Virus record (IMG/VR): IMGVR_UViG_3300008117_000106
Location: 1-39,391 of that record
DNA length: 39,391 nucleotides
Direction: 5' to 3' (one strand)
DNA from: a virus
Shown: positions 6,012 through 13,789 of the stretch, piece by piece
Position numbering within the stretch: the first letter of the stretch is position 1
Layout of the letters: the number at the start of each line of letters is the position of its first letter
Translations under genes and position numbers: made by a program
The notes under the pieces: generated by a model
What the model saw: the letters and a program-made list of their open reading frames with translations, nothing else
The model's database searches: none
What the model was told of the DNA's origin: nothing

Positions 6012-6326
6012 ATGGCTGACACCCCGGAAGCCAAAGTTAAGAAACAAGTGAGGAAATTACTCGATGATTTACCGGCTTATTATTTCTTTCCTGCTACCCA
6101 TGGTTATGGGCGCAGTGGGGTTCCTGACATTATTTTTTGTTACAAGGGAGTATTTGGCGCGATTGAGTGCAAGGCAGGTAAAGGACAGCTTACTGCACTT
6201 CAGGAACGAGAAATAAAGTGGATTGAAGACCACGCGGGGTTTACGTTTGTAGCACGTGAAACAAACCTTGAAGAACTAAAGGAGAAGCTGATATGGATGA
6301 CAAAGAAGATTTCATCCGGAGAATGA
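6012..6326 (+). CDS. VRR-NUC domain endonuclease
   Basis: 104 residues, almost entirely one VRR-NUC (PD-(D/E)XK superfamily) domain. Visible elements are E6 in the first helix, the GRSGVPDIIF strand with catalytic D39, the AIECKAGKGQ strand with E52 and K54, and Q64 in the following helix. Stand-alone phage VRR-NUC proteins are thought to cut branched or structured DNA, like their FAN1-type relatives, and would need a divalent metal. This one is minimal and lacks extra domains. It probably serves phage recombination or DNA processing. The RBS is weak (GACGAGGTAATTC). Confidence 0.9.
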   Translation: MADTPEAKVKKQVRKLLDDLPAYYFFPATHGYGRSGVPDIIFCYKGVFGAIECKAGKGQLTALQEREIKWIEDHAGFTFVARETNLEELKEKLIWMTKKISSGE

Positions 6327-6568
6327 ACTCACTGGATGACGAGTCGCGGATGCACTTCAAAGACATCATAGAAACACTGGTGCGCTGCTATGGCCCGTAC
6401 AAGGATGGTCGTGCGCTTGTGCTGTTTGTTGGTGACGACAGTCCGGCGGCCTGCGCCATGACGTTGAACTGTGACGACATGGAGGCGTATAACCTGATCC
6501 AAGACGTACATAACTACTTTCATTTCTTAAACATAAAAGACGCACCAGCGAAGGAGAGATTCAATTGA
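6293..6568 (+). CDS. Hypothetical protein
   Basis: 91 residues. The ATG at 6293 is preceded by AAAGGAGAAGCTGAT and overlaps the end of the nuclease gene by 34 bases. The centre (RALVLFVGDDSPAACAMTLNCDDMEAYNLI) suggests an alpha/beta fold with one buried strand. There are no catalytic motifs or membrane segments I can name. It overlaps the next gene through TTGA. Confidence 0.7.
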   Translation: MDDKEDFIRRMNSLDDESRMHFKDIIETLVRCYGPYKDGRALVLFVGDDSPAACAMTLNCDDMEAYNLIQDVHNYFHFLNIKDAPAKERFN

Positions 6569-6777
6569 ACAGAGAAGACGTTATCAGGATGGCTAGGGAG
6601 GCTGGTGGTGATGATTGGGGAATCTTTCGGGATTTCATGCCAGAGATCGAACGCTTCGCCGCCCTAGTCGCAGCAGCCGAGCGCGAGGCGTGTGCAAAAT
6701 TCATTGAAGACCATGATCCAAGCGACCATTTAGCGGCAACTATTGCAGCTGTGATTCGCTCAAGGGGGCAGGAATGA
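6565..6777 (+). CDS. Conserved small phage protein (AAEREACAKF type), TTG start
   Basis: 70 residues from TTG 6565, preceded by AAGGAGAGATTCAA and overlapping the previous stop as TTGA. The pattern MNREDVIRMAREAGG..., FERFAALVAAAEREACAK-like helix and C-terminal IRSRGQE is, from memory, one of the commonest small proteins in Burkholderiales phages. It has no known function. The long middle helix suggests a coiled-coil or dimerising unit. It is useful here as a host-range hint rather than for function. Confidence 0.75.
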   Translation: MNREDVIRMAREAGGDDWGIFRDFMPEIERFAALVAAAEREACAKFIEDHDPSDHLAATIAAVIRSRGQE

Positions 6778-6947
6778 TAAAGCTCTTTGACTTTTTGGCT
6801 GGCGTTCTTTGGTGTTTGTTTGCACCAACGGGTTGGTTATGCAAGCTGTGTAAACATCCATTCAGGACGCAGTGGAAAGAGAAAAGCGTAGGTTTGTACG
6901 ACCAATGTGTCGTGTGCGGAACGCTGATAAAAAAGGAAAAGAAATGA
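6774..6947 (+). CDS. Zinc-ribbon small protein
   Basis: 57 residues. The ATG at 6774 overlaps the previous stop (ATGA). A hydrophobic N-terminus (residues 3-22) leads straight into CKLC (C23, C26), and a second pair CVVC follows about 20 residues later (C45, C48), giving a four-Cys zinc ribbon. The C-terminus is Lys-rich. Part of the frame had been hidden because the gene is short and overlaps an alternative reading of the next gene. It may be membrane-attached through the N-terminal segment. Role unknown. Confidence 0.6.
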   Translation: MIKLFDFLAGVLWCLFAPTGWLCKLCKHPFRTQWKEKSVGLYDQCVVCGTLIKKEKK

Positions 6948-7174
6948 CTGACCGTGAACCAGTAATCATTGAGAAAGCATGTTGGGAGCGCGGGTGCGCT
7001 TGTTACGACCATCGTGTTGACGAGGGAGTGAAGGTCACGTTGGCGCAGCGCGAATGGGTTGGGCTGACCCCAGAAGATAAACGTATGGCTGGCATCCCTT
7101 TGCACACAAACCAGATAAGTATCTCGGATGCGTTTGATGTAATTGAGCGGATACTGAAGGAGAAGAACACTTGA
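6944..7174 (+). CDS. Small phage protein with REWVGLTPED motif (paralogue of 3035 gene)
   Basis: 76 residues from ATG 6944, which overlaps the zinc-ribbon stop (ATGA) and has AAGGAAAAGAA upstream. An in-frame ATG at 6872 would run through the zinc-ribbon gene and is rejected. The N-terminal part has CWERGCACYDH, a possible metal-binding Cys/His cluster. REWVGLTPED and the C-terminal ILKEKNT repeat the 3035 protein. The LKEKNT codons double as the polymerase gene's ribosome-binding site. Function unknown. Confidence 0.65.
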   Translation: MTDREPVIIEKACWERGCACYDHRVDEGVKVTLAQREWVGLTPEDKRMAGIPLHTNQISISDAFDVIERILKEKNT

Positions 7175-9126
7175 GCAAACCTTACAAACGCATACTGACC
7201 ATCGACTTTGAAACACGGTGGGACAGTAAAGACTACACGCTATCCAAACTAACTACCGAGGAGTACATACGCGATGATCGGTTCAAAGCTTTCGGCGCTT
7301 GCATACATGAGTTCGGCACAGACAAAGCAACCCAGTGGTATCGACACGACGAGTTGCCTAGAATTCTTTCTCTCTACGATTGGTCTAGTACTGCCGTGCT
7401 CGCTCATAACGCTCAGTTTGATGTGTCTATTTTGGAATGGGTTTACGATATTCATCCTGCCTTTATTTTTGATTCTCTCAGTATGGCCCGTGCTCTCAGG
7501 GGTGTGGAAGCTGGAAACTCACTGGCAAAACTCGCAGAAGAGTTTGAACTACCGCCCAAAGGACGCGCCGTACACAATACAGATGGCATGGAAGAAATAA
7601 GCTGGGAGGTAGAGAAAGAACTGGCTGACTATTGCAGGCACGACGTGTTCCTGTGCGAAGAAGTATTCAAGCGACTGTACGCAGGCTACCCCAAGTCTGA
7701 GTTACGCTTGATCGACATGACGTTAAAGATGTACACCCGCCCCACGTTGCAGCTTGACAGCCGCATGCTGGAGAAAGCCATAGAAGAAGAAAGGGAAAGT
7801 CGTGAGAAGCTTTTGGAGAAGCTTAATGTTACAGATGCGGAGCTTGCTAGTAACCCTAAATTCGCGGAGCTTCTGGCTTCGCTGGGCTGTGAACCGCCTT
7901 ATAAGAAGAGCAAGACGACGGGTAAGCAGACGCTGGCACTTGCAAAAAACGATGCCTTGTTCCAAGCATTACTCAATGGTGAGCGAGAAGACGTTCGACT
8001 CTTGTGTGAGGCACGACTGCGAGTCAAGTCTACAACTGAGCGCACACGAGCGCAGCGTTTCCTTGATATATCTGAACGAGGCGCGCTACCCGTCCCGCTC
8101 GCCTACTACGGTGCCAAGTCAGGACGATGGACAGCATCAAAAGGCAGTGCAATAAACATGCAAAACCTAAAGCGTGGCTCGTTCCTGCGCAACGCGATCA
8201 TGGCTCCCGTAGGTAGTGTCGTGGTAGCTGGTGACTTGTCGCAGATCGAGCCTCGTGTGCTGGCTTGGATGGCTGACTACGATGATCTTTTGAACATCTT
8301 CAAGTCCGGCGAGGATGCGTACGCCCAGTTCGGCTCCCAGATGTTTAACATCCCCGGCTTGACCAAAGAGAGCCACCCAGACCTGCGTCAGTCAGCCAAG
8401 TCGGCGTTGCTGGGCTGCGGTTATGGGCTAGGCTGGGCGAGCTTCGCTGCGCAGCTTCTGGTGGGCTTTCTGGGGGCTCCTCCGGTGCGGTACGACGCAG
8501 CCTTTGCCAAGAAGCTGGGCGTGACTCGGGCATACATCGACAAGTTTCTGGAGTGGGAGGACAATGTTGTCAAACTGGAAGCCATACCCCACACCTGCAC
8601 AACTAAGGAACTCTTGGTACATGCAGTAGCATCTAAGAAGATCATCGATATTTATCGGGCAACGGCGTACCCGGTCAAGGCGTTCTGGGACATGTGCTCT
8701 GACCTTCTGGTCAGGAGTCTTGTTGGTGGCGAAGAGTTCCGGTATAAATGTGTGGTGTTCCGCAAGGGCGAGATCGCGCTGCCCAACGGTATGAAGCTGC
8801 TTTACCCTGACCTGCGGCAGGACAAAGAAAAGAACTGGGTGTACGGCGAGGATGAAACCAAGCTTTACGCCGGTAAGATCACGAACAATATCATTCAGGC
8901 GCTGGCAAGAATTGTCATGACTGATGGCATGTTACGTGTAAACCAACGCTATCCAGTGGTGGGAACTGTTCACGATGAGTTGTGGGCTATCGCACCAGAG
9001 GAAGAAGCGCAAGAAGCAAAGCAGTGGGTGTGGGAACAGATGGTAATGGAACCCTCTTACATGCCGGGGATTCCGTTGAACTCAGACGTTGGGTATCACC
9101 AACGCTATGGCATGGCTAAAAAATAA
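7171..9126 (+). CDS. Family A DNA polymerase with 3'-5' exonuclease
   Basis: 651 residues from TTG 7171 (AAGGAGAAGAACAC upstream, TTGA overlap). The proofreading domain carries Exo I DFET (D12, E14), Exo II AHNAQFD (D84) and Exo III YCRHD (D158). The polymerase domain has SGRWT (318-322), motif A AGDLSQIEPR (catalytic D355), motif B RQSAKSALLGCGYG (R406, K410, Y418) and motif C VHDE (H601, D602). There is no 5'-nuclease domain. This fits the T7-like replicative polymerases of small phages, which synthesise the genome with a processivity partner. It lies ahead of helicase, ssDNA-binding-like and primase-helicase genes on the same strand, so the set forms a near-complete replisome. Confidence 0.97.
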   Translation: MSKPYKRILTIDFETRWDSKDYTLSKLTTEEYIRDDRFKAFGACIHEFGTDKATQWYRHDELPRILSLYDWSSTAVLAHNAQFDVSILEWVYDIHPAFIFDSLSMARALRGVEAGNSLAKLAEEFELPPKGRAVHNTDGMEEISWEVEKELADYCRHDVFLCEEVFKRLYAGYPKSELRLIDMTLKMYTRPTLQLDSRMLEKAIEEERESREKLLEKLNVTDAELASNPKFAELLASLGCEPPYKKSKTTGKQTLALAKNDALFQALLNGEREDVRLLCEARLRVKSTTERTRAQRFLDISERGALPVPLAYYGAKSGRWTASKGSAINMQNLKRGSFLRNAIMAPVGSVVVAGDLSQIEPRVLAWMADYDDLLNIFKSGEDAYAQFGSQMFNIPGLTKESHPDLRQSAKSALLGCGYGLGWASFAAQLLVGFLGAPPVRYDAAFAKKLGVTRAYIDKFLEWEDNVVKLEAIPHTCTTKELLVHAVASKKIIDIYRATAYPVKAFWDMCSDLLVRSLVGGEEFRYKCVVFRKGEIALPNGMKLLYPDLRQDKEKNWVYGEDETKLYAGKITNNIIQALARIVMTDGMLRVNQRYPVVGTVHDELWAIAPEEEAQEAKQWVWEQMVMEPSYMPGIPLNSDVGYHQRYGMAKK

Positions 9127-9136
9127 GGAGAAGCGT

Positions 9137-9478
9137 TTGAATAGAGCAAACAGAGCACGCAAAGCACCGCTGCAACCAATACCCCGCAGCATACGGGTAG
9201 GCAAGAAACGGTACTCAATCGATGTAGTTGAAACCATGCTGAACAAAGGCGAGATGGCGCGAGTCTACCCAGCCGAGCGACGCATGCAGATTGCCCAGCG
9301 CAGCAACATCAGCGGCAAGAAGTTCAAGCCAGAGCAGATCATGGACTCGTTCTGGCACGAGGTAGTTCACGCTATTCTGGTAGACATGGAAGAGTACGAG
9401 CTTAATCGTAATGAACGATTCGTTACTGCGTTTGCAAATCGATTGACCAAAGCCATCAAGTCAGCGAGGTTCGAGTGA
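9137..9478 (+). CDS. Minimal HExxH zinc metallopeptidase-like protein, TTG start
   Basis: 113 residues. TTG 9137 is chosen because AAGGAGAAGCGT lies directly before it; an in-frame ATG at 9089 sits inside the polymerase gene. The helix FWHEVVHAIL gives HExxH (H74, E75, H78). NERFVTAFAN follows, with E93 as a likely third zinc ligand, so the layout is that of gluzincin-type minimal proteases such as ImmA/IrrE-like proteins. The basic N-terminus (RANRARK) could bind DNA. A phage regulator-cleaving or processing role is possible but unproven. GTGA overlap with the nuclease gene. Confidence 0.75.
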   Translation: MNRANRARKAPLQPIPRSIRVGKKRYSIDVVETMLNKGEMARVYPAERRMQIAQRSNISGKKFKPEQIMDSFWHEVVHAILVDMEEYELNRNERFVTAFANRLTKAIKSARFE

Positions 9479-10140
9479 ATAAAGTCGTCTGGTCGCATAG
9501 CTCTTTGAAAGACTATGAAGGGTGCCCCCGCCGTTACCACGAAGTAAAGGTACTGAAGAAGCACAAGTTTCAGGAAACCGAAGCTACGCTGTACGGCACA
9601 GCACTACACAAAGCAGCAGAAGATTACGTCCGTGACGGCACGCCGTTGCCGCAACAGTTCGAGTTTGTCAAAGATGTGTTGGACTCATTGAACAGAAAGC
9701 CCGGACGTAAGCTGTGCGAACACCAGATGGCGCTGACCGTTGACCTTAATCCATGCGGCTGGAGCGACCCGGCTGTGTGGGTCAGGGGCATAGCTGACTT
9801 GTTGATTCTTGATGACGATAACCTGACTGCTTGGATTGTGGACTACAAGACAGGCAGTAACAGATACCCAGACCGTGAGCAGCTAAAGCTGATGGCACTG
9901 ATGGTGTTTGCGCATTTCCCGCACATTCGCAAAGTGAATGCTGCGCTGCTGTTCGTAGTAAAAAACGATCTGGTCAAGTACAGCATGACTGTGGACGAGG
10001 CCGATCAAGCTTGGTGGGAATACCGAGAGCGTATTGCTCGCATCGAGCAAGCGCACGATACGGGGGTGTGGAACCCGCGTCCTTCGCCGCTATGTCCTTG
10101 GTGTCCCGTGACTACTTGTGAAAACCATCCGAGAAACTAG
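9475..10140 (+). CDS. PD-(D/E)XK nuclease, Cas4/RecB-like, likely Fe-S
   Basis: 221 residues from GTG 9475. Motifs of the RecB/Cas4 nuclease family appear in order: SSLKDYEGCPRRY with C17, GTALHKAAED (H45), VRGIADLL (D108), AWIVDYKTG (D123, K125) and the REQLKLMAL helix (Q136). Three cysteines near the C-terminus (C207, C210, C215) with C17 match the four-Cys iron-sulfur site of Cas4 and AddB. It should act as a metal-dependent exonuclease on DNA ends, probably in phage recombination or host DNA breakdown. It sits between polymerase and helicase genes. Confidence 0.92.
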   Translation: MNKVVWSHSSLKDYEGCPRRYHEVKVLKKHKFQETEATLYGTALHKAAEDYVRDGTPLPQQFEFVKDVLDSLNRKPGRKLCEHQMALTVDLNPCGWSDPAVWVRGIADLLILDDDNLTAWIVDYKTGSNRYPDREQLKLMALMVFAHFPHIRKVNAALLFVVKNDLVKYSMTVDEADQAWWEYRERIARIEQAHDTGVWNPRPSPLCPWCPVTTCENHPRN

Positions 10141-10149
10141 GAGATACGT

Positions 10150-10404
10150 ATGTTTAATTGTGGCTGTGAAGTAGATTACATCAGCATTGATTTCAACAGT
10201 AAAGTAGGCACCGCGTATTTTTCAGAAATGCGCTACCCTGACATGGGGAAAACGATACGTGCTTTTCTTGCCATAGACGACGAAATAAAGGCAATCGACA
10301 CGTACGTCGATGGCAAAGTTGACACACGATACTTGTACATTCCTGCTGTAAACGAATGGCAAGCTTTCCCACCGTTCAAATCTGTTTTTGGAGAAGTGTC
10401 ATGA
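10150..10404 (+). CDS. Hypothetical beta-rich protein
   Basis: 84 residues. The ATG at 10150 has TAGGAGATACGT upstream. The sequence alternates short hydrophobic strands (VDYISIDF, VGTAYF, TRYLYIPAV) with turns and starts with MFNCGC. No family recognised. It overlaps the mini-HNH gene through ATGA. Confidence 0.65.
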   Translation: MFNCGCEVDYISIDFNSKVGTAYFSEMRYPDMGKTIRAFLAIDDEIKAIDTYVDGKVDTRYLYIPAVNEWQAFPPFKSVFGEVS

Positions 10405-10631
10405 CACGCGATTACAAAAAAGAATACGCCGAGTTCCACGGCAAGCCAGAAGAGATCAAGAAACGTGCAGAGCGTGTCAAAGCACGACGCATGCTGGAGA
10501 AGACCGGAACCGTACACAAGGGCGACGGCAAGGACGTTGACCACAAGAAGCCGCTGCGTGCTGGCGGCACTACAACGAAGTCAAACCTACGTGTTCGTAG
10601 CGTAAAGTCAAATAGGGGAGATAACAAATGA
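10401..10631 (+). CDS. Mini-HNH endonuclease-like protein
   Basis: 76 residues from ATG 10401 (GGAGAAGTGTC upstream). A very basic N-terminal helix (KPEEIKKRAERVKARRMLEK) precedes KGDGKDVDHKKPLRAGG...NLRV...SNRG. The DVDH, N and NR elements fit the beta-beta-alpha core of HNH proteins, with D51 and H52 of VDHK as the metal-site pair. From memory this small form is common in phages and is often annotated as HNH endonuclease, although cleavage has not been shown for most. It may nick DNA in recombination or packaging. Confidence 0.75.
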   Translation: MTRDYKKEYAEFHGKPEEIKKRAERVKARRMLEKTGTVHKGDGKDVDHKKPLRAGGTTTKSNLRVRSVKSNRGDNK

Positions 10632-10792
10632 ACTTTGATGAGTGGTGGGAGTCCCTCAGTGAAGCAGAGAAACGCTTTCTAGGTATACATAACGCCCGCT
10701 ATTGCTGGTTAGAGGGGCACAAAGAGGGATACAAGAAAGGGTGCGAAGACACTCGTGATGTAATGGGAGAAGCAGATGCAAATAGTAGATAA
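10628..10792 (+). CDS. Small phage protein (FDEWWE type)
   Basis: 54 residues, MNFDEWWESLSEAEKRFLG then a helix with ARYCWLEGHKEGYKKGCED. ATG overlaps the previous stop with GGGGAGATAACAA upstream. From memory, the FDEWWxxL...A...W pattern belongs to a small conserved phage family of unknown function. Its last codons contain the ribosome-binding site TGGGAGAAGCAG of the helicase gene, which it overlaps by 17 bases. Confidence 0.65.
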   Translation: MNFDEWWESLSEAEKRFLGIHNARYCWLEGHKEGYKKGCEDTRDVMGEADANSR

Positions 10793-12338
10793 CAAAGCTT
10801 TGCTGTTCAAGACGCGCAGCCCGGACAAGTACCGGGTTATTCCTAAACACAAAATCGTAAACGAATATGACGATGGTTCGGCAGAGATTGCAGTTTACTG
10901 GGGGCTCGACGAGGCGCGTGTTCTTAAAAATCTTGGCGTCAAGGACGTTCCGTCTCCCATCACAAGGCGGTATGCTTGGCCGGGTAGATACAAGCCGATG
11001 GCGCATCAGATTGAAACAGCGGCGTTTCTTACCCTCAATAAGAAGGCGTTTGTATTCTCGGAACCGGGCACTGGTAAGACCCTCTCTGCACTTTGGGCGG
11101 CGGATTACTTAATGACTCGCGGCGATGTGCGCCGCTGTTTGATTCTTTGCCCGCTCTCGATCATGCACAGTGCGTGGATGGGCGACTTAAATAGCAGCAT
11201 CATTCATCGCTCTGCCATCGTGGCGCACCACGCGCAAGCTAGTCGGCGCATAGAGATGGTTCAGCAGAACTACGAGTTCGTCATCGCCAACTACGACGGG
11301 CTGAACCTAATCGCTGACGAGATTCGCAATGACGGCAGGTTTGATCTCATCATCGTGGACGAGGCCAACGCGTACAAGACCATGACGACCAAGCGTTGGA
11401 AGACGCTGAACTCACTGGTTACTTCAACGACGCACCTGTGGATGATGACGGGTACACCCGCGTCGCAGTCGCCTGCCGATGCGTACGGGCTGGCAAGGCT
11501 GGTCAACCCCAACGGTGTGCCTAAGTTTTTCACCGGCTGGCGCGATAGGGTCATGAACAAAGTGACCCAGTTCAAATGGGTAGCCAAGCCCAACGCGGCG
11601 CAGGATGTTCATGATGCCTTGCAGCCAGCCATACGGTTTACCAAAGAGCAGTGCCTTGACTTGCCGCCGGTGATAACCATGACGCGTGAGGTGCCGCTGA
11701 CCCCGCAGCAAGCCAAGTACTACAACCTGTTGAAGGAGCGCATGCTGGTGCAGGCTGCTGGCGAGACGATCACGGCGGTGAACGCCGCTGCTGGCGTGTC
11801 CAAGCTACTCCAAATATCTTGCGGTGCAGCATACACGGACGACAAGGAAGTGGTGGAGTTCGACTCGGCTCCGCGCTTGTCAGTCTTGGAAGAAATACTC
11901 GAAGAGACAAGCCGCAAGGTTATCATCTTCGCGTTGTTCAGAAGCACCATCGACACCGTTCACACCTACTTGACCAAGAAAAACATCAGTGCGGAGTGCA
12001 TACACGGCGATGTCACACCAACTAAACGCGCAGACATAATCCGACGCTTCCAAACAGAGCCTGACCCGCGAGTCTTGGTCATGCAGCCGCAGGCTTCAGC
12101 GCATGGAATTACGTTGACTGCCGCTGACACGGTGGTGTTTTATGGTCCGTTAATGTCGGTTGAGCAATATACGCAGTGCATAGCACGCGCTGACCGTAAA
12201 GGTCAAGACTCCGACAAGGTAACAGTTGTCCACATTCAAGGTAGCCCGATCGAAAAGAAAATGTTTAAAGCTTTGCAAGAGAAGGTTACAGACCACGCGC
12301 TCCTGACGGAGCTTTTCACAACAGAAATAAATAATTAA
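10776..12338 (+). CDS. SNF2-type superfamily 2 helicase
   Basis: 520 residues. Helicase motifs run in order: a Q-motif-like KPMAHQIETAAFL (74-85), Walker A EPGTGKT (96-102), LILCPLSIM (motif Ia), Walker B VDEAN (D195, E196), MTGTPAS motif III (224-230), then the C-terminal RecA-like domain with VIIFALFRSTI, VLVMQPQASAHGITLT (motif V) and ARADRKGQ (motif VI with its Arg finger). This is the phage SNF2-like group, which moves on or remodels DNA using ATP. It probably acts in replication or recombination beside the Cas4-like nuclease. The start ATG is set by TGGGAGAAGCAG. Confidence 0.93.
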   Translation: MQIVDNKALLFKTRSPDKYRVIPKHKIVNEYDDGSAEIAVYWGLDEARVLKNLGVKDVPSPITRRYAWPGRYKPMAHQIETAAFLTLNKKAFVFSEPGTGKTLSALWAADYLMTRGDVRRCLILCPLSIMHSAWMGDLNSSIIHRSAIVAHHAQASRRIEMVQQNYEFVIANYDGLNLIADEIRNDGRFDLIIVDEANAYKTMTTKRWKTLNSLVTSTTHLWMMTGTPASQSPADAYGLARLVNPNGVPKFFTGWRDRVMNKVTQFKWVAKPNAAQDVHDALQPAIRFTKEQCLDLPPVITMTREVPLTPQQAKYYNLLKERMLVQAAGETITAVNAAAGVSKLLQISCGAAYTDDKEVVEFDSAPRLSVLEEILEETSRKVIIFALFRSTIDTVHTYLTKKNISAECIHGDVTPTKRADIIRRFQTEPDPRVLVMQPQASAHGITLTAADTVVFYGPLMSVEQYTQCIARADRKGQDSDKVTVVHIQGSPIEKKMFKALQEKVTDHALLTELFTTEINN

Positions 12339-12414
12339 AGAAAGGGGGTTGCGTTCCAAAACAATCCGCAGTAATCTGTCAAACCCTAGACAAATACAAC
12401 TACTGGAGAAGCAG

Positions 12415-12819
12415 ATGTCAGATGAAATGGTTCCGCTCGACAAGCTTGCGAAGATATATCGCAAGATCAAAGCGGAGATCGACGCGCTGACGCAAGAGTA
12501 CGACACTAAGATCGAACAACTCAAAGCGCAACAAGACGAACTCCGCTTTGCAATGAAAGACCAGATGAAGGCGCTTGGCGTCAAGTCTGTTAACACCGCC
12601 TTCGGTACCGTGACTATGGTGCACAAGACACGCTATAGCACAGACGATTGGGACTCGTTCAAGAAGTTCATCATCGAGAACGACGTCGTTGATCTTCTGG
12701 AAAAGCGTATTGCGCAAGCCAACATGGCGCGGTTCCTTGAAGAAAATCCCGGCAGTGTACCGCCCGGATTAAACGCGTTCTCGGACTTCGAAATCCGAGT
12801 TACTAAACCTTCCAAATAA
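12415..12819 (+). CDS. Conserved phage coiled-coil protein
   Basis: 134 residues from ATG 12415 (CTGGAGAAGCAG upstream); a TTG at 12349 with its G-run directly adjacent is less likely. Residues 8-60 form a heptad-rich coiled coil (LAKIYRKIKAEIDALTQEYDTKIEQLKAQQDEL in part). A small C-terminal domain follows with DDWDSFKKFI, LLEKRIAQANM and PPGL. The combination recalls phage proteins placed beside ssDNA-binding or recombination genes, some of which are Gam-like, but I cannot prove the link. It lies 10 bases before the ssDNA-binding-like gene. Likely a partner in DNA metabolism. Confidence 0.7.
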   Translation: MSDEMVPLDKLAKIYRKIKAEIDALTQEYDTKIEQLKAQQDELRFAMKDQMKALGVKSVNTAFGTVTMVHKTRYSTDDWDSFKKFIIENDVVDLLEKRIAQANMARFLEENPGSVPPGLNAFSDFEIRVTKPSK

Positions 12820-12829
12820 GAGCCCCTAT

Positions 12830-13789
12830 ATGTCAAATGTGACCCTATTTAACCCTTCGCAAGTCCCTGCATTCGCACGCAACAACGAGTTGTCCGACAC
12901 TGCCAAAGCACTGACCGGCAGCATGACGGGCGGCATCAAGCGCATCTCCATCAAGGGCGGTGTATTCCGTCTGGTAGCTTCCGGCAAAGAACTGGCGGCT
13001 ATTGATGAGCGTTACTTGGATGTCATCGTCGTCAAGGCAGCGCCCAAAGTCAGCCGTATCTTCTACGCAAGCAGCTACGATTCTGACAACCCCGCACCGC
13101 CTGATTGCTGGTCAAACGATGGCGAGCGCCCAGACCCAACTGCACAAAACAAGCAAGCGCCTTCTTGTGTGAACTGCCCGCAGAACCAAGCCGGTTCTGG
13201 CAACGGTAACAGTCGTGCTTGCCGGTATCAGCAGCGTCTGGCCGTGGTGCTGGCGAATGCTCCCGATGGTGATGTGTTGCAACTGACGTTGCCTGCTACG
13301 TCGATCTTCGGCAAGGAAGATGGCGACAAGCGTCCGCTGCAAGCTTACGCACGGTTCTTGGCGTTGCAGAACCCGCCGATCAACCCGGAGCAGATCGTCA
13401 CCCGTATGCGCTTCGACACCAAGTCCGAGTCACCCAAGCTTTTCTTCCAGCCCATGCGCTGGTTGACGGAGGACGAGTACAACATCGTGTCGCAGCAGAC
13501 GGACTCTGACGATGCCAAGCGCGCAGTCATCATGACTGTAGCGCAAGCGGACGGTGTATCCAAAAGCCCCGCGCTCGCCTTACCGGGCAAGCCACCCGCT
13601 GTTCAAGATGAGGGGGACGAAGAAACGGAAGAAGCACCAGCACCCAAACCCAAAGCTGCGAAGAAGAAAGCGGCGGTGATGGACGAGGATGCAGAGCCCG
13701 AAGTTCGCAAAGAAGAAGCCAAGCCTTCGGCAGTTCCTGCCAAGAAGTCCAAGCTGGCTGACATCGTGGACGACTGGGACGACGAGTAA
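12830..13789 (+). CDS. Probable ssDNA-binding protein with zinc site and acidic tail
   Basis: 319 residues. The N-terminal two thirds (to about 240) look like an OB-fold-type phage DNA-binding core with strands around RISIKGGVFRLVA, YLDVIVVKAAPKVSRIFYA and LQLTLPATSIFG. Four cysteines (C93, C113, C116, C131) could hold zinc, as in T4 gp32. A disordered Lys/Pro/Ala/Glu linker follows, ending in the acidic tail DIVDDWDDE, the hallmark by which phage SSBs such as T7 gp2.5 contact polymerase and helicase. The RBS is weak (AAGAGCCCCTAT). Position between helicase and primase genes supports the call. Fold itself is inferred. Confidence 0.7.
   Translation: MSNVTLFNPSQVPAFARNNELSDTAKALTGSMTGGIKRISIKGGVFRLVASGKELAAIDERYLDVIVVKAAPKVSRIFYASSYDSDNPAPPDCWSNDGERPDPTAQNKQAPSCVNCPQNQAGSGNGNSRACRYQQRLAVVLANAPDGDVLQLTLPATSIFGKEDGDKRPLQAYARFLALQNPPINPEQIVTRMRFDTKSESPKLFFQPMRWLTEDEYNIVSQQTDSDDAKRAVIMTVAQADGVSKSPALALPGKPPAVQDEGDEETEEAPAPKPKAAKKKAAVMDEDAEPEVRKEEAKPSAVPAKKSKLADIVDDWDDE

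Noticed and set aside
6872-6943. Upstream extension of the 6944 gene
   Set aside because: It overlaps the zinc-ribbon gene, has no start signal, and ATG 6944 has both an ATGA overlap and a ribosome-binding site.
7363-7510. Run of T-ending codons and CTTTCTCTCT in the exonuclease part of the polymerase gene
   Set aside because: It resembles the flanks of the TTYACTATCAAC elements, but the core motif is missing and all exonuclease residues are intact, so no separate claim is made.
12339-12414. TTG start at 12349 and possible leader structure
   Set aside because: The G-run is directly adjacent to the TTG, leaving no spacing, whereas ATG 12415 has a proper site; no convincing stem was found in this 76-base gap.
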